Source of the DNA: Clostridiaceae bacterium
GTDB lineage: Bacteria; Bacillota; Clostridia; Oscillospirales; Acutalibacteraceae
Length of the DNA: 11,379 nucleotides
Direction of reading: 5' to 3'
NCBI GenBank assembly: GCA_904502175.1
Contig: CAJGDU010000023.1
Location: forward strand, 1-11,379
Numbering within the stretch: the first letter of the stretch is position 1; each line of letters opens with the position of its first letter. Below are positions 5,106 through 11,379 of this stretch, in pieces. A program made the position numbers and the translations under genes. The notes under the pieces are model-generated. The model had not been told where the DNA came from. It did not search any database and worked only from the letters and a program-made list of their open reading frames with translations.

Positions 5106-6304
5106 AACAGTAACACCTGCACTTTCGCGCTCCGTTCGAGACCTTCGAGGTCACGGGGAATGGTGATGGTCCCGTCGGCGCGGGACAGGACGGAGACCAC
5201 GCCGGACTTCGCCGGCAGGGGGACCGCTTTTCCGTTTTCGAGGGCCACGGCCATGATTTCTTCCCGGCCGTGGTTCGAGGGAACTTTCTGAGACAGTTCC
5301 GCCTCCACATAGCGCGGCACCGCGATGGCGCCCCGGCGTTTCAGGATGGCCGGTTTCGCGAAGAGGTGGAAGGTGAAGAAGGCCGCGGCCGGATGGCCGG
5401 GCAGGCCGAAGGCGGGCACATCGCCCTCCAGCATGGCGAACATGGTGGGCTTACCGGGTTTCAGCGCCACACCGTGGAAATAGACGTGGCCGAAAGAGGA
5501 CAGGACGCGGTTGACGTTGTCCCGCTCCCCGACGGAGGAGCCGCCGGAAATGATGAGGAAGTCGCACTCGCTGCGGACTTTGTCGATGGCGGCCCGCAGG
5601 GCGGGTTCTTCATCGGGCACGACGGGGTAAGTTTTCGCCTGACAGCCCAGAGCCTCGACGGCGGCCGCGAGTGTGACGGAGTTGATGTTGCGGATCTCCG
5701 TGCCCTTCGGCGTCTCTTTGTAGTCCACCAGTTCGTCGCCGGTGGACAGGATGCCGACGGTCAGCGGGTCCCGGACCGGCAGTTCGGAGATGCCGAGGGC
5801 CGCCAGGACCGCGGTGTGACGAGGCTCCAAAAGGGTGCCCTTCGGCACGGCGACCGCGCCTCGTTTGATGTCGTCCCCGGTGCCGTTGACGTTCTCATGG
5901 GGCGCGACGGCTTTCAGGACATAGCGGAACTGGTCGCCCAGGTCCTCCGTGTGCTCCACCATGACGACCGCGTCGGCCCCCTCGGGGACCTGGCCGCCGG
6001 TGGGCACTTCCATGCAGGAGGCCGGCGGCAGGACACGCTGTTCGTCCTCGCCCATGAGGACCTTGCCCGCATAGGTGACCATGGCCGGCAGCGCTTCGGA
6101 GCAGCCGTAGGTGTCGGCCGCCCGCACCGCCAGCCCGTCCACCGTGGAACGGGTGTAGGCCGGCAGGTCTTCCGGGCTCAGGATGTCCTCCGCGACGACT
6201 TTGCCGAGGGCGTCCGGCAGGGCGGCGACGTGTGTTCCCGCCGCCTCCGGCATCTGCTCCAGAATGATCTGCAGGGCCTCTTCTCTGGTGACAACATTCA
6301 GCAT
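5102..6304 (-). CDS. moeA: Molybdopterin molybdotransferase MoeA
   Basis: 400 residues, the usual MoeA length. Catalyses the metal-insertion step of Moco/Tuco synthesis in the cytosol, using MPT-AMP made by MogA. Motifs in order: RSTVDG (52-57), PTGGQVPEGAD (101-111), VMVEHTE (114-120), STGDELVD (187-194), SGGSSVGERDN (253-263), KPGKPTMFA (282-290), GLPGHPAA (300-307), then the C-terminal domain IV (about 325-400). It lacks the extra PBP-like domain of its paralogue and differs from it in the first active-site loop (STVDG against SAMDG), so the two may handle different metals or states (inference). Starts 11 nt after the MOSC-MogA stop with only a weak purine-rich site (AAGAAAGTGA), so coupling from upstream translation may matter. 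Its TGA overlaps the TTG start of the next gene. Confidence 0.95.
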   Translation of the reverse strand: MLNVVTREEALQIILEQMPEAAGTHVAALPDALGKVVAEDILSPEDLPAYTRSTVDGLAVRAADTYGCSEALPAMVTYAGKVLMGEDEQRVLPPASCMEVPTGGQVPEGADAVVMVEHTEDLGDQFRYVLKAVAPHENVNGTGDDIKRGAVAVPKGTLLEPRHTAVLAALGISELPVRDPLTVGILSTGDELVDYKETPKGTEIRNINSVTLAAAVEALGCQAKTYPVVPDEEPALRAAIDKVRSECDFLIISGGSSVGERDNVNRVLSSFGHVYFHGVALKPGKPTMFAMLEGDVPAFGLPGHPAAAFFTFHLFAKPAILKRRGAIAVPRYVEAELSQKVPSNHGREEIMAVALENGKAVPLPAKSGVVSVLSRADGTITIPRDLEGLERSAKVQVLLF

Positions 6305-6315
6305 GATTTATCGGT

Positions 6316-7260
6316 TCACTTTCTTGCGCATTCGGAGGCCTCTCCGAGGAGGATGTCCAGTCCGTGGCGCAGGGGATTCAGGATGTATTCAAGACTCTCT
6401 TTGACGGCTTTCGGGCTGCCGGGCATATTGATGATGAGGGTGTCCTTGCGGATGCCCGCCGCCGCTCTCGAGAGCATGGCTTTCGGGGTGATGGTCATGG
6501 AGTAGGCCCGCATGGCCTCCGGAATGCCGGGGACCAGCCGGTCGCAGACGGCGATCGTGGCCTCCGGGGTCACATCGCGCGGGGAGAAACCGGTGCCGCC
6601 GGTGGTGAAGATGACATCGGCCAGCTTTTCGTCGGCGATGCGCTTCATTTCGTTCTCCAGGGTCTCCTGGTCGTCCGGAAGGACCGTATAGACCGTGACG
6701 AGGTAGCCCTCCGGCTCGATCATCTCCTGGATGGCGGGGCCGCTGAGGTCTTCCCGCTCCCCTTTGGAGCCCTTGTCACTGGCCGTGATGATGGCCGCTT
6801 TAAAAATACGTTTCTCGGGGACTTCCACTGTCATGACATCTCCATTCTTGACATGGCCGGGGTTCAGCACCTTCGCGAAGACGCCTTCCACCGGCATGAT
6901 GCAGTTGCCGACGAGCCTGCGGATCTCACAGGCCGTGTGGCATTCTTTTCCGATCTGGGTCATCTGCAGGACCGCGTCGCCCACGAAAAACTTCGTGCCG
7001 ATGGGCAGCGAGCGGAAGTCGATGCCTTCCACCAGCAGGTTCTCGCCGAAGTCGCCGGGCAGGACGTGGACGCCCTTTTCCGCGTTCTCGGCGTTGAACT
7101 GCTCCTCTTTGTCAAAGGAAAGGAGGCTCACCTGGCGGTGCCAGTTGCCGGCATGGGCGTCGTTTGCCATGCCGAGCGGCGTGATGTCGCTTTCGATGAC
7201 ATCCCGTTTGACGGTCCCTTTGCGTTCGGAAATGCAGACCGCTTTGACGATTCCTTCCAT
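6316..7260 (-). CDS. mog: MOSC domain - MogA/MoaB (molybdopterin adenylyltransferase) fusion
   Basis: 314 residues. The N-terminal MOSC domain (about 1-148) carries GDFGENLLVEGID (69-81) and the conserved Cys region GKECHTACEIRRLVGNC (104-120, with C107, C111, C120); MOSC domains carry or transfer sulfur for sulfurated Mo cofactor or bind the cofactor. The C-terminal MogA-type domain (about 153-310) adenylylates molybdopterin to prepare it for MoeA: IITASDKGSKGEREDLSG (157-174), TTGGTGFSPRD (219-229), NMPGSPKAVKESL (278-290). ATG 7260 has AGGAGG 10 nt upstream, lying inside the last codons of moaA; the moaA stop is 6 nt before the start. MOSC-MogA fusions occur in anaerobes; the role of the MOSC half here is unproven. 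Confidence 0.93.
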   Translation of the reverse strand: MEGIVKAVCISERKGTVKRDVIESDITPLGMANDAHAGNWHRQVSLLSFDKEEQFNAENAEKGVHVLPGDFGENLLVEGIDFRSLPIGTKFFVGDAVLQMTQIGKECHTACEIRRLVGNCIMPVEGVFAKVLNPGHVKNGDVMTVEVPEKRIFKAAIITASDKGSKGEREDLSGPAIQEMIEPEGYLVTVYTVLPDDQETLENEMKRIADEKLADVIFTTGGTGFSPRDVTPEATIAVCDRLVPGIPEAMRAYSMTITPKAMLSRAAAGIRKDTLIINMPGSPKAVKESLEYILNPLRHGLDILLGEASECARK

Positions 7261-7266
7261 ATATGG

Positions 7267-8247
7267 TCAACCTCCTATGCGGGACATGTCCCGGGTATCG
7301 ATATCCTGTTCCTCGGCATAGTCGAGGAACGTGTGGTGCTGTGGTTTTTGGTCGATGGTCCGAAGGATGAGGTCTTTCAGTTCCTCATCGGAGGCCCCGG
7401 ACCGAAGGGCGTGCAGCAGGTTCTCGCCCACGTTGTACTGCAGGCAGAGTTTGAGGAACCCTTCCGAGGTCATGCGGACCCGGTTGCACTCCTCACAGAA
7501 GCTGTGGCTCATGGCGGAGATGACCCCCACCGAGCCACGGAACCCCTCCGGTTTGTAGTACCTGGCAGGGCCGTGTCCACGGAGCGTTGGGTCTTCGGTC
7601 AGTTTGCCAAAGGCGCCCCGGATGAGGTCGAGGACCTCGTCCATATAGATGGCCTGTTCGTAGTCGTGCTTTCCGATGGGCATGTACTCAATGAACCGGA
7701 CACAGACGGGCAGGAGCTTCGCCAGGGCGGCGATCTCCAGGACCTCGTCATCGTTCACGCCCCGCATGGCCACGCAGTTGACTTTCGTGTTGAGCCCCGC
7801 CTCGGCGGAGAGGCGGATGGCGTCCAGCACCTTCGGCAGGTTGCCGGTGGTGCGGGTGATGTCGTCGAACCGGGCCTCGTCCAGCGTGTCGAGACTGATG
7901 TTCACGGCACTCAGCCCCGCCGCTTTCAGATCCGGGAGCATGTCCGGCAGCAGCAGGCCGTTGGTGGTCATGGAGACCGACTCGATGCCCGGCAGGTCGT
8001 GGATGTCCCGGACCAGCGAGACGATGCCCTTCCGGACCGTCGGCTCTCCCCCGGTCAGCCTTATGTGCCGGATGCCGAGTTCCGCGAACAGGCGGATGAG
8101 ACGCATGAGCTCCTCATACCGGATGACCTGCTCGTGGGACATGAGCTCCACGCCCTCCGGCGGCATGCAGTAGACACACCGGAAGTTGCAGCGGTCGGTC
8201 ACCGAGACCCGCAGGTAGTCGATGACGCGTCCATACTTGTCGATCAT
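7267..8247 (-). CDS. moaA: GTP 3',8-cyclase MoaA (radical SAM)
   Basis: 326 residues. First committed step of Moco synthesis: the radical-SAM rearrangement of GTP to 3',8-cH2GTP, which MoaC then turns into cPMP. The N-terminal cluster motif is C20-x3-C24-x2-C27 (TDRCNFRCVYCMPP), followed by LTGGEPTVRKG (64-74) and NISLDTLD (116-123). The second, substrate-binding [4Fe-4S] site is C251-x2-C254-x13-C268 (FCEECNRVRMTSEGFLKLC). It ends in the Gly-Gly tail (SRIGG) that MoaA needs for catalysis, so the 3' end is intact. The start ATG overlaps the MoaC-MobB stop as ATGA, with GGGAG about 7 nt upstream. All key residues are present. Confidence 0.97.
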   Translation of the reverse strand: MIDKYGRVIDYLRVSVTDRCNFRCVYCMPPEGVELMSHEQVIRYEELMRLIRLFAELGIRHIRLTGGEPTVRKGIVSLVRDIHDLPGIESVSMTTNGLLLPDMLPDLKAAGLSAVNISLDTLDEARFDDITRTTGNLPKVLDAIRLSAEAGLNTKVNCVAMRGVNDDEVLEIAALAKLLPVCVRFIEYMPIGKHDYEQAIYMDEVLDLIRGAFGKLTEDPTLRGHGPARYYKPEGFRGSVGVISAMSHSFCEECNRVRMTSEGFLKLCLQYNVGENLLHALRSGASDEELKDLILRTIDQKPQHHTFLDYAEEQDIDTRDMSRIGG

Positions 8248-9221
8248 AAGACGGCTCCCTTCAGAGCGCCGCTCTCATAGAGTTCCATAATGAAGTCCGC
8301 AATGCCTTTGATGTCCTCCCGGTCGAACACCGGCACGGAGGCCTCGTAGGCAGCGTTTTCGGCGATGTACCCCAGGACCTTGTCCTCCGACAGCGCCGGA
8401 GAGCGCTCGTCATCGGGTTTCACCATTTCCAGTTTCGGCAGCGCCGTGTTGCGGAGGCCTTCCACCAGAAGCAGGTCGGCGTCCGGGAACATGGTGAAGA
8501 GTTCTTCATAGGGCGGCAGGGACTTCCGGCTGACGGACATCTGATGGTCGTCGAAGATGACGGTGCCCGAGGCGCCCACTTCCAGGAAGCGGTAGGTGTC
8601 GGTGCCGGGCACATCCGGTTTGAAGTGGCCGCCGTTTTTGAGGACCGCCACTTTGAGGCCGCGGGAGATGAGCTCGGGGATGAGCTTCTCCAGAAGGGTG
8701 GTCTTGCCGCTGTTCTTGATGCCGCTGACGGAGATGGCGGGCTGCTGGGGACCGTAGGAGAAGTCGCCGGACTTGCCGCCGGTCTTCTCGCACAGGTGGA
8801 TGTTTTCCATGTGCATGCGTTTGTCCATGGCCTTGCACATATCGTAGATGGTGAGCAGGGCAACGTTCACGCCGGTGAGGGCCTCCATTTCGACGCCGGT
8901 CTTTCCGTCCGTCTTGACGGTGCAGAACGCGGTGACCTTGTGCTGCTCTTCGTCCAGCTCAAAGTCGACACTGACCTTCATGATGGGCAGCGGATGGGCC
9001 ATCGGAATGAGTTCCGGGGTCCTCTTCACGGCCGTGATGCCGGCGACCCGGGCCACGCCCAGCACATCGCCCTTTTTGGCGGTACCTTCACGAATGGCCG
9101 TCAGGACTTCGGAGGAGACCACGATGCTCCCTTTTGCCGTGGCAGTCCGGGACGTCACCGCTTTGCCGGAGACATCGACCATGACCGCATTTCCCTTTTC
9201 GTCAAAATGATTGAATCCCAT
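8244..9221 (-). CDS. moaC: MoaC-MobB fusion (cPMP synthase / guanine-dinucleotide cofactor GTPase)
   Basis: 325 residues, first gene of the cofactor operon. Residues 1-157 are a full MoaC: MVDVSGKAVTSRTA (14-27), MAHPLP (74-79, H76), KTDGKTGVEMEALTG (103-117) and IYDMCKAMDK (125-134), where D127 and K130 match the catalytic Asp/Lys of E. coli MoaC. Residues about 161-325 are MobB: a P-loop GIKNSGKTT (167-175), VAVLKNGGHF (191-200), PGTDTYRFLEVGA (205-217) and LLLVEGLR (250-257). MobB helps MobA make the bis-MGD form of the cofactor, so a dinucleotide enzyme such as formate dehydrogenase is the likely client; no mobA is in the window. ATG 9221 has GGGGG about 6 nt upstream. The two domains are joined in one frame with almost no linker (GPQQPA). 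Confidence 0.95.
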   Translation of the reverse strand: MGFNHFDEKGNAVMVDVSGKAVTSRTATAKGSIVVSSEVLTAIREGTAKKGDVLGVARVAGITAVKRTPELIPMAHPLPIMKVSVDFELDEEQHKVTAFCTVKTDGKTGVEMEALTGVNVALLTIYDMCKAMDKRMHMENIHLCEKTGGKSGDFSYGPQQPAISVSGIKNSGKTTLLEKLIPELISRGLKVAVLKNGGHFKPDVPGTDTYRFLEVGASGTVIFDDHQMSVSRKSLPPYEELFTMFPDADLLLVEGLRNTALPKLEMVKPDDERSPALSEDKVLGYIAENAAYEASVPVFDREDIKGIADFIMELYESGALKGAVL

Positions 9222-9252
9222 ACCGGACCCCCATTTTTTATATAGTCACTCT

Positions 9253-9281
9253 ATTATATAAGAAAAAAAACAAATCAACAA
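9253..9281 (-). promoter_or_regulatory. Promoter of the molybdenum-cofactor operon
   Basis: Minus strand: a perfect -10 TATAAT (9258-9253) and, 17 nt upstream, a weak -35 TTGTTG (9281-9276), with a T-rich spacer. The predicted start, near 9246, leaves a leader of only about 25 nt before ATG 9221, too short for a riboswitch. Any control of this operon by cofactor or metal would therefore act at the DNA level. Confidence 0.6.
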
Positions 9282-9337
9282 CCGATATGGAATGATAAAC
9301 CATCATCAATCTCGGACATTTTCGAAGATTTGTCGCA

Positions 9338-9358
9338 CATAGATATGTACTATCTATG
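9338..9358. promoter_or_regulatory. Perfect palindrome next to the nuoEF promoter (candidate operator)
   Basis: CATAGATA (9338-9345), spacer TGTAC, TATCTATG (9351-9358): perfect 8-bp arms over 21 bp. The right arm ends in the TG of the extended -10 of the rightward promoter, so a bound protein would cover the -35/-10 spacer. It does not match the Rex, Fnr or Fur consensus as I know them, and no regulator gene lies in the window. It is also about 57 nt upstream of the leftward -35 and could affect both directions. Confidence 0.5.
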
Positions 9359-9365
9359 CTATAAT
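9357..9365 (+). promoter_or_regulatory. Extended -10 promoter of nuoEF
   Basis: TG-C-TATAAT: a consensus -10 (9360-9365) with the TGn extension at 9357-9359. No good -35 lies at 16-18 nt, which an extended -10 can tolerate and which suggests dependence on an activator or the adjacent palindrome. Transcription would start near 9372, leaving about 44 nt before the nuoE start codon. Confidence 0.6.
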
Positions 9366-9415
9366 GTATTTTGGCATAATTCTGCTTTTGTAAAAATGAA
9401 AAAGGAGGTTCTGGA

Positions 9416-9907
9416 ATGGAAGGAACAAAAGCCATCGATCTGGCTCTGCTCGATCCGGTCCTTACGGAATACAAGGGCGTTTCGGGCAGTCTTATCGCCA
9501 TCCTGCAGAAGACGCAGGCCATTTACGGCTATCTTCCGGAGGAGGCCATCAACCACATCGCCGAGGTCACCGGCACCGCGCCGGCCACCATTTACGGTGT
9601 GGCTACGTTCTATGCACAGTTCCGACTGCAGCCTGTCGGCAAGCATCTCATCATGCTCTGCCAGGGGACGGCCTGCCACGTCAACGGTGCGGAGCTCATC
9701 TCCGCCGCCATCACGGACGAACTGGGCATCGAAGACGGAGAGACCACGGAGGACGGTCTCTTCAGCATGGAGCACGTCGCATGTCTCGGCTGCTGCAGCC
9801 TTTCCCCGGTCATGATGATCAACGGAAAGACCTACAGTACCCTGACTCCCGACAAGTGCCGCAAAGTCCTTCGCGAACTTGCCAGTGAAGGAGGTGCCGA
9901 CGCATGA
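9416..9907 (+). CDS. nuoE: NuoE-type [2Fe-2S] thioredoxin-like subunit (HydC/HndA family)
   Basis: 163 residues. Small electron-transfer subunit that partners NuoF in complex I, NAD-linked formate dehydrogenases and electron-bifurcating hydrogenases. After the N-terminal helical bundle (LLDPVLTEYKG..., IYGYLPEEAI, ATIYGVATFY at 57-66) comes the thioredoxin-like fold with the [2Fe-2S] ligands C82-x4-C87 (LCQGTACHV) and C123-x3-C127 (ACLGCCSLSP). All four are present and the length is normal. ATG 9416 has AAAGGAGG 7 nt upstream. Its stop overlaps the nuoF start as ATGA. The isolated E-F pair without nuoB/C/D in sight, placed back to back with Moco genes, suggests a soluble formate dehydrogenase or hydrogenase rather than complex I (inference). 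Confidence 0.95.
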   Translation: MEGTKAIDLALLDPVLTEYKGVSGSLIAILQKTQAIYGYLPEEAINHIAEVTGTAPATIYGVATFYAQFRLQPVGKHLIMLCQGTACHVNGAELISAAITDELGIEDGETTEDGLFSMEHVACLGCCSLSPVMMINGKTYSTLTPDKCRKVLRELASEGGADA

Positions 9908-11379
9908 AACTCGTAGTAGGAGAAGGCAGCTGCGGACTCGCGGCCGGCGCCGGCGCAGTATACGAGCGCCTGGACACCCTTCTGAAAGAAAGCAACCCCA
10001 CCGGCGTCGTCCTCGACATCACCGGCTGTAACGGCATGTGCTTCCTCGAGCCCATCGTGGACGTCTACGATGACGAGGGCACCCTGCACCGTTATGTCCG
10101 CGTCACCGAAAAGGACGCCGACGACATCTATGCCGCGGCCACCAAGGGCGATCTGTCCCTCATCGACCGCATCGGCATCACCCCGGACGAAGCCCACTTC
10201 CTGGAGGCGCAGACCCGCGTCGCCCTTCGGGACTGCGGTCTCATCAATCCGGAAAACATCGACGATTACATCGCCCGCGACGGTTACAAAGCCATCGAGA
10301 AGATCCTGAAGACCGGCATGACCCAGGACGACGTCATCGAACAGATCGACATCTCCGGCCTCCGCGGACGCGGCGGCGCCGGTTTCTCCACCGCCTTCAA
10401 ATGGAGAGCGGCGAAGAACTCCGAAGGCGATGAAAAGTACCTCATCTGTAACGCCGACGAAGGCGACCCCGGTGCGTTCATGGACCGCGCGGTCATCGAA
10501 GGCGACCCCCACAACCTCATTGAAGGCATGCTCATCGGCGCCTACGCCATCGGCGCCAGCACGGCCATCGTCTATGTCCGTGCCGAGTACCCGCTGGCCA
10601 TCGTCCGTCTGGAGAAGGCCATCAAAGACGCCACGGAGCGCGGCTACCTCGGAGACAACATCCTCGGTTCCGACTTCTCCTGCAACGTGCGCATCAAAGC
10701 CGGTGCCGGCGCCTTCGTCTGCGGCGAAGAGACTGCCCTCATCGAGTCCCTGGAAGGCAAGCGCGGCATGCCCCGCCTGAAACCCCCGTTCCCGGCCCAG
10801 GCCGGCTACTGGATGAAGCCCTCCAACATCAACAACGTCGAGACCTACGCCAACGTTCCCTGGATCATCAACAACGGCGGCGCGGCCTTCGCGGCCATGG
10901 GCACCGACGATTCCAACGGCACCAAGGTCTTCGCCCTGTCCGGTAAGATCAAACGCGGCGGTCTCGTGGAGATCCCCATGGGTACCACCCTCCGCGAAGT
11001 CATTTTCGACATCGGCGGCGGCATCAAGAACGACGTGCCCTTCAAAGCCGTCCAGCTGGGCGGTCCCTCCGGCGGATGTGTACCGGCTGAAAAGCTCGAT
11101 ACCACCATCGACTACGCCGAACTGGGCAAGACCGGCGCCATCATGGGTTCCGGCGGTATGGTCGTCATGGACGAGACCACCTGTATGGTCGGCATGGCGA
11201 AGTTCTTCCTGGACTTCACGGCCAAGGAGAGCTGCGGCAAATGCGTCCACTGCCGTCTCGGCACGAAGCGCATGCTCGAGGTCCTCGACCGCATCGTCAA
11301 GGGCCAGGGCGAAGAGGGCGACATCGAGAAACTCGAAGAGCTGTGCTACGCCATCAAGGACGGCGCGCTCTGCGGTCTC
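9904..11379 (+). CDS. nuoF: NuoF/HydB-type NAD(P)H-binding diaphorase subunit (C-terminus cut by window edge)
   Basis: 492 codons are visible, open at the right edge; family members with the same layout run to roughly 600 residues. An N-terminal thioredoxin-like [2Fe-2S] domain (1 to about 100; C10, and C42/C46 in TGCNGMC) marks the HydB/HndC type rather than plain complex-I NuoF. The FMN/NADH Rossmann-like core follows (GLRGRGGAGFSTAFKW at 153-168, then NADEGDPGAFMDR, the FMN/NADH glycine-rich region), then a ubiquitin-like SLBB part with GGPSGG. The C-terminal [4Fe-4S] site is C444-x2-C447-x2-C450 (SCGKCVHC) with its fourth ligand C490 two codons before the edge. The expected two-cluster ferredoxin tail is off-window. 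The start overlaps the nuoE stop (ATGA), with AAGGAGG 9 nt upstream. Transfers electrons between NAD(P)H and the Fe-S chain of a formate dehydrogenase or hydrogenase; which one cannot be told here. Confidence 0.95.
   Translation, partial: MKLVVGEGSCGLAAGAGAVYERLDTLLKESNPTGVVLDITGCNGMCFLEPIVDVYDDEGTLHRYVRVTEKDADDIYAAATKGDLSLIDRIGITPDEAHFLEAQTRVALRDCGLINPENIDDYIARDGYKAIEKILKTGMTQDDVIEQIDISGLRGRGGAGFSTAFKWRAAKNSEGDEKYLICNADEGDPGAFMDRAVIEGDPHNLIEGMLIGAYAIGASTAIVYVRAEYPLAIVRLEKAIKDATERGYLGDNILGSDFSCNVRIKAGAGAFVCGEETALIESLEGKRGMPRLKPPFPAQAGYWMKPSNINNVETYANVPWIINNGGAAFAAMGTDDSNGTKVFALSGKIKRGGLVEIPMGTTLREVIFDIGGGIKNDVPFKAVQLGGPSGGCVPAEKLDTTIDYAELGKTGAIMGSGGMVVMDETTCMVGMAKFFLDFTAKESCGKCVHCRLGTKRMLEVLDRIVKGQGEEGDIEKLEELCYAIKDGALCGL

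Noticed and set aside
6364..8280. Plus-strand open frame of about 640 codons opposite moaA and the MOSC-MogA fusion
   Set aside because: Shadow of two strongly recognised genes on the minus strand; no ribosome site or recognisable motif.
9238..9261. AT-rich near-palindrome TTATATAG / CTATTATATAA over the cofactor-operon -10, recalling ModE sites
   Set aside because: The arms match only with a 3-nt insertion, and the stretch is mostly the TATAAT box in an A/T-rich spacer; not enough to call a ModE site.
9832..11250. Minus-strand open frame of about 470 codons opposite nuoE/nuoF
   Set aside because: Mirror of GC-biased codons in nuoF (all key Cys and glycine motifs are on the plus strand); the sequence is repetitive Gly/Val/Asp with no domain.

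Overview
The window looks like a piece of a GC-rich chromosome from an anaerobic bacterium, probably Bacillota (Clostridia or Negativicutes; the sequence alone does not decide). The reasons are strong AGGAGG-type ribosome sites, an HydB/HndC-type NuoF with an N-terminal thioredoxin-like [2Fe-2S] domain, fused molybdenum-cofactor enzymes including a MoeA joined to a periplasmic-binding-protein-like domain, and surface proteins with Pro/Thr-rich linkers. There is no sign of phage, insertion sequence or CRISPR.

Layout. (1) Positions 1-2955, minus strand: four tightly coupled genes. In transcription order they are a surface protein with a signal peptide, a sulfite-oxidase/molybdopterin-like domain, a Thr/Pro/Arg-rich stalk and a C-terminal membrane anchor; an ExbB/TolQ/MotA-type proton-channel protein; a small DUF2149-type protein with an ExbD-like Asp in its single membrane helix; and a lipoprotein joining a second molybdopterin-like domain to an Fe-siderophore/B12-type (TroA/BtuF fold) binding domain, cut by the left edge. 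(2) Positions 2977-3176: the control region of that operon, with a sigma-70 promoter, a roughly 113-nt leader that folds by eye into a four-way junction, and a terminator hairpin whose 5' arm overlaps the closing stem. Its second hairpin carries the classic 11-nt GAAA-tetraloop receptor (CCUAAG/UAUGG) and its third a GAAA tetraloop on a 10-bp stem. I cannot match it to a riboswitch class from memory. (3) Positions 3201-9221, minus strand: a five-gene molybdenum/tungsten cofactor operon, in transcription order MoaC-MobB fusion, MoaA, MOSC-MogA fusion, MoeA, MoeA-PBP fusion. (4) Positions 9222-9415: a divergent intergenic region with a promoter in each direction and a perfect 8-bp-arm palindrome touching the rightward promoter. 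(5) Positions 9416-11379, plus strand: nuoE and the start of nuoF, the diaphorase module of an NAD(P)-linked formate dehydrogenase or electron-bifurcating hydrogenase, cut by the right edge.

How it fits together. The cofactor operon would supply Mo/W-bis-pterin to a molybdo- or tungsto-enzyme; a NuoEF-type module transcribed divergently from it suggests that enzyme is a formate dehydrogenase whose catalytic gene lies beyond the right edge (inference). The leftmost operon looks like a proton-motive-force-driven surface or uptake machine without an obvious TonB, under a structured RNA switch. Its substrate is unknown: a chelated metal, a corrinoid/haem or a pterin cofactor are the guesses that fit the neighbours. 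The RNA leader together with this ExbB/DUF2149 surface system is the most likely undescribed biology here.
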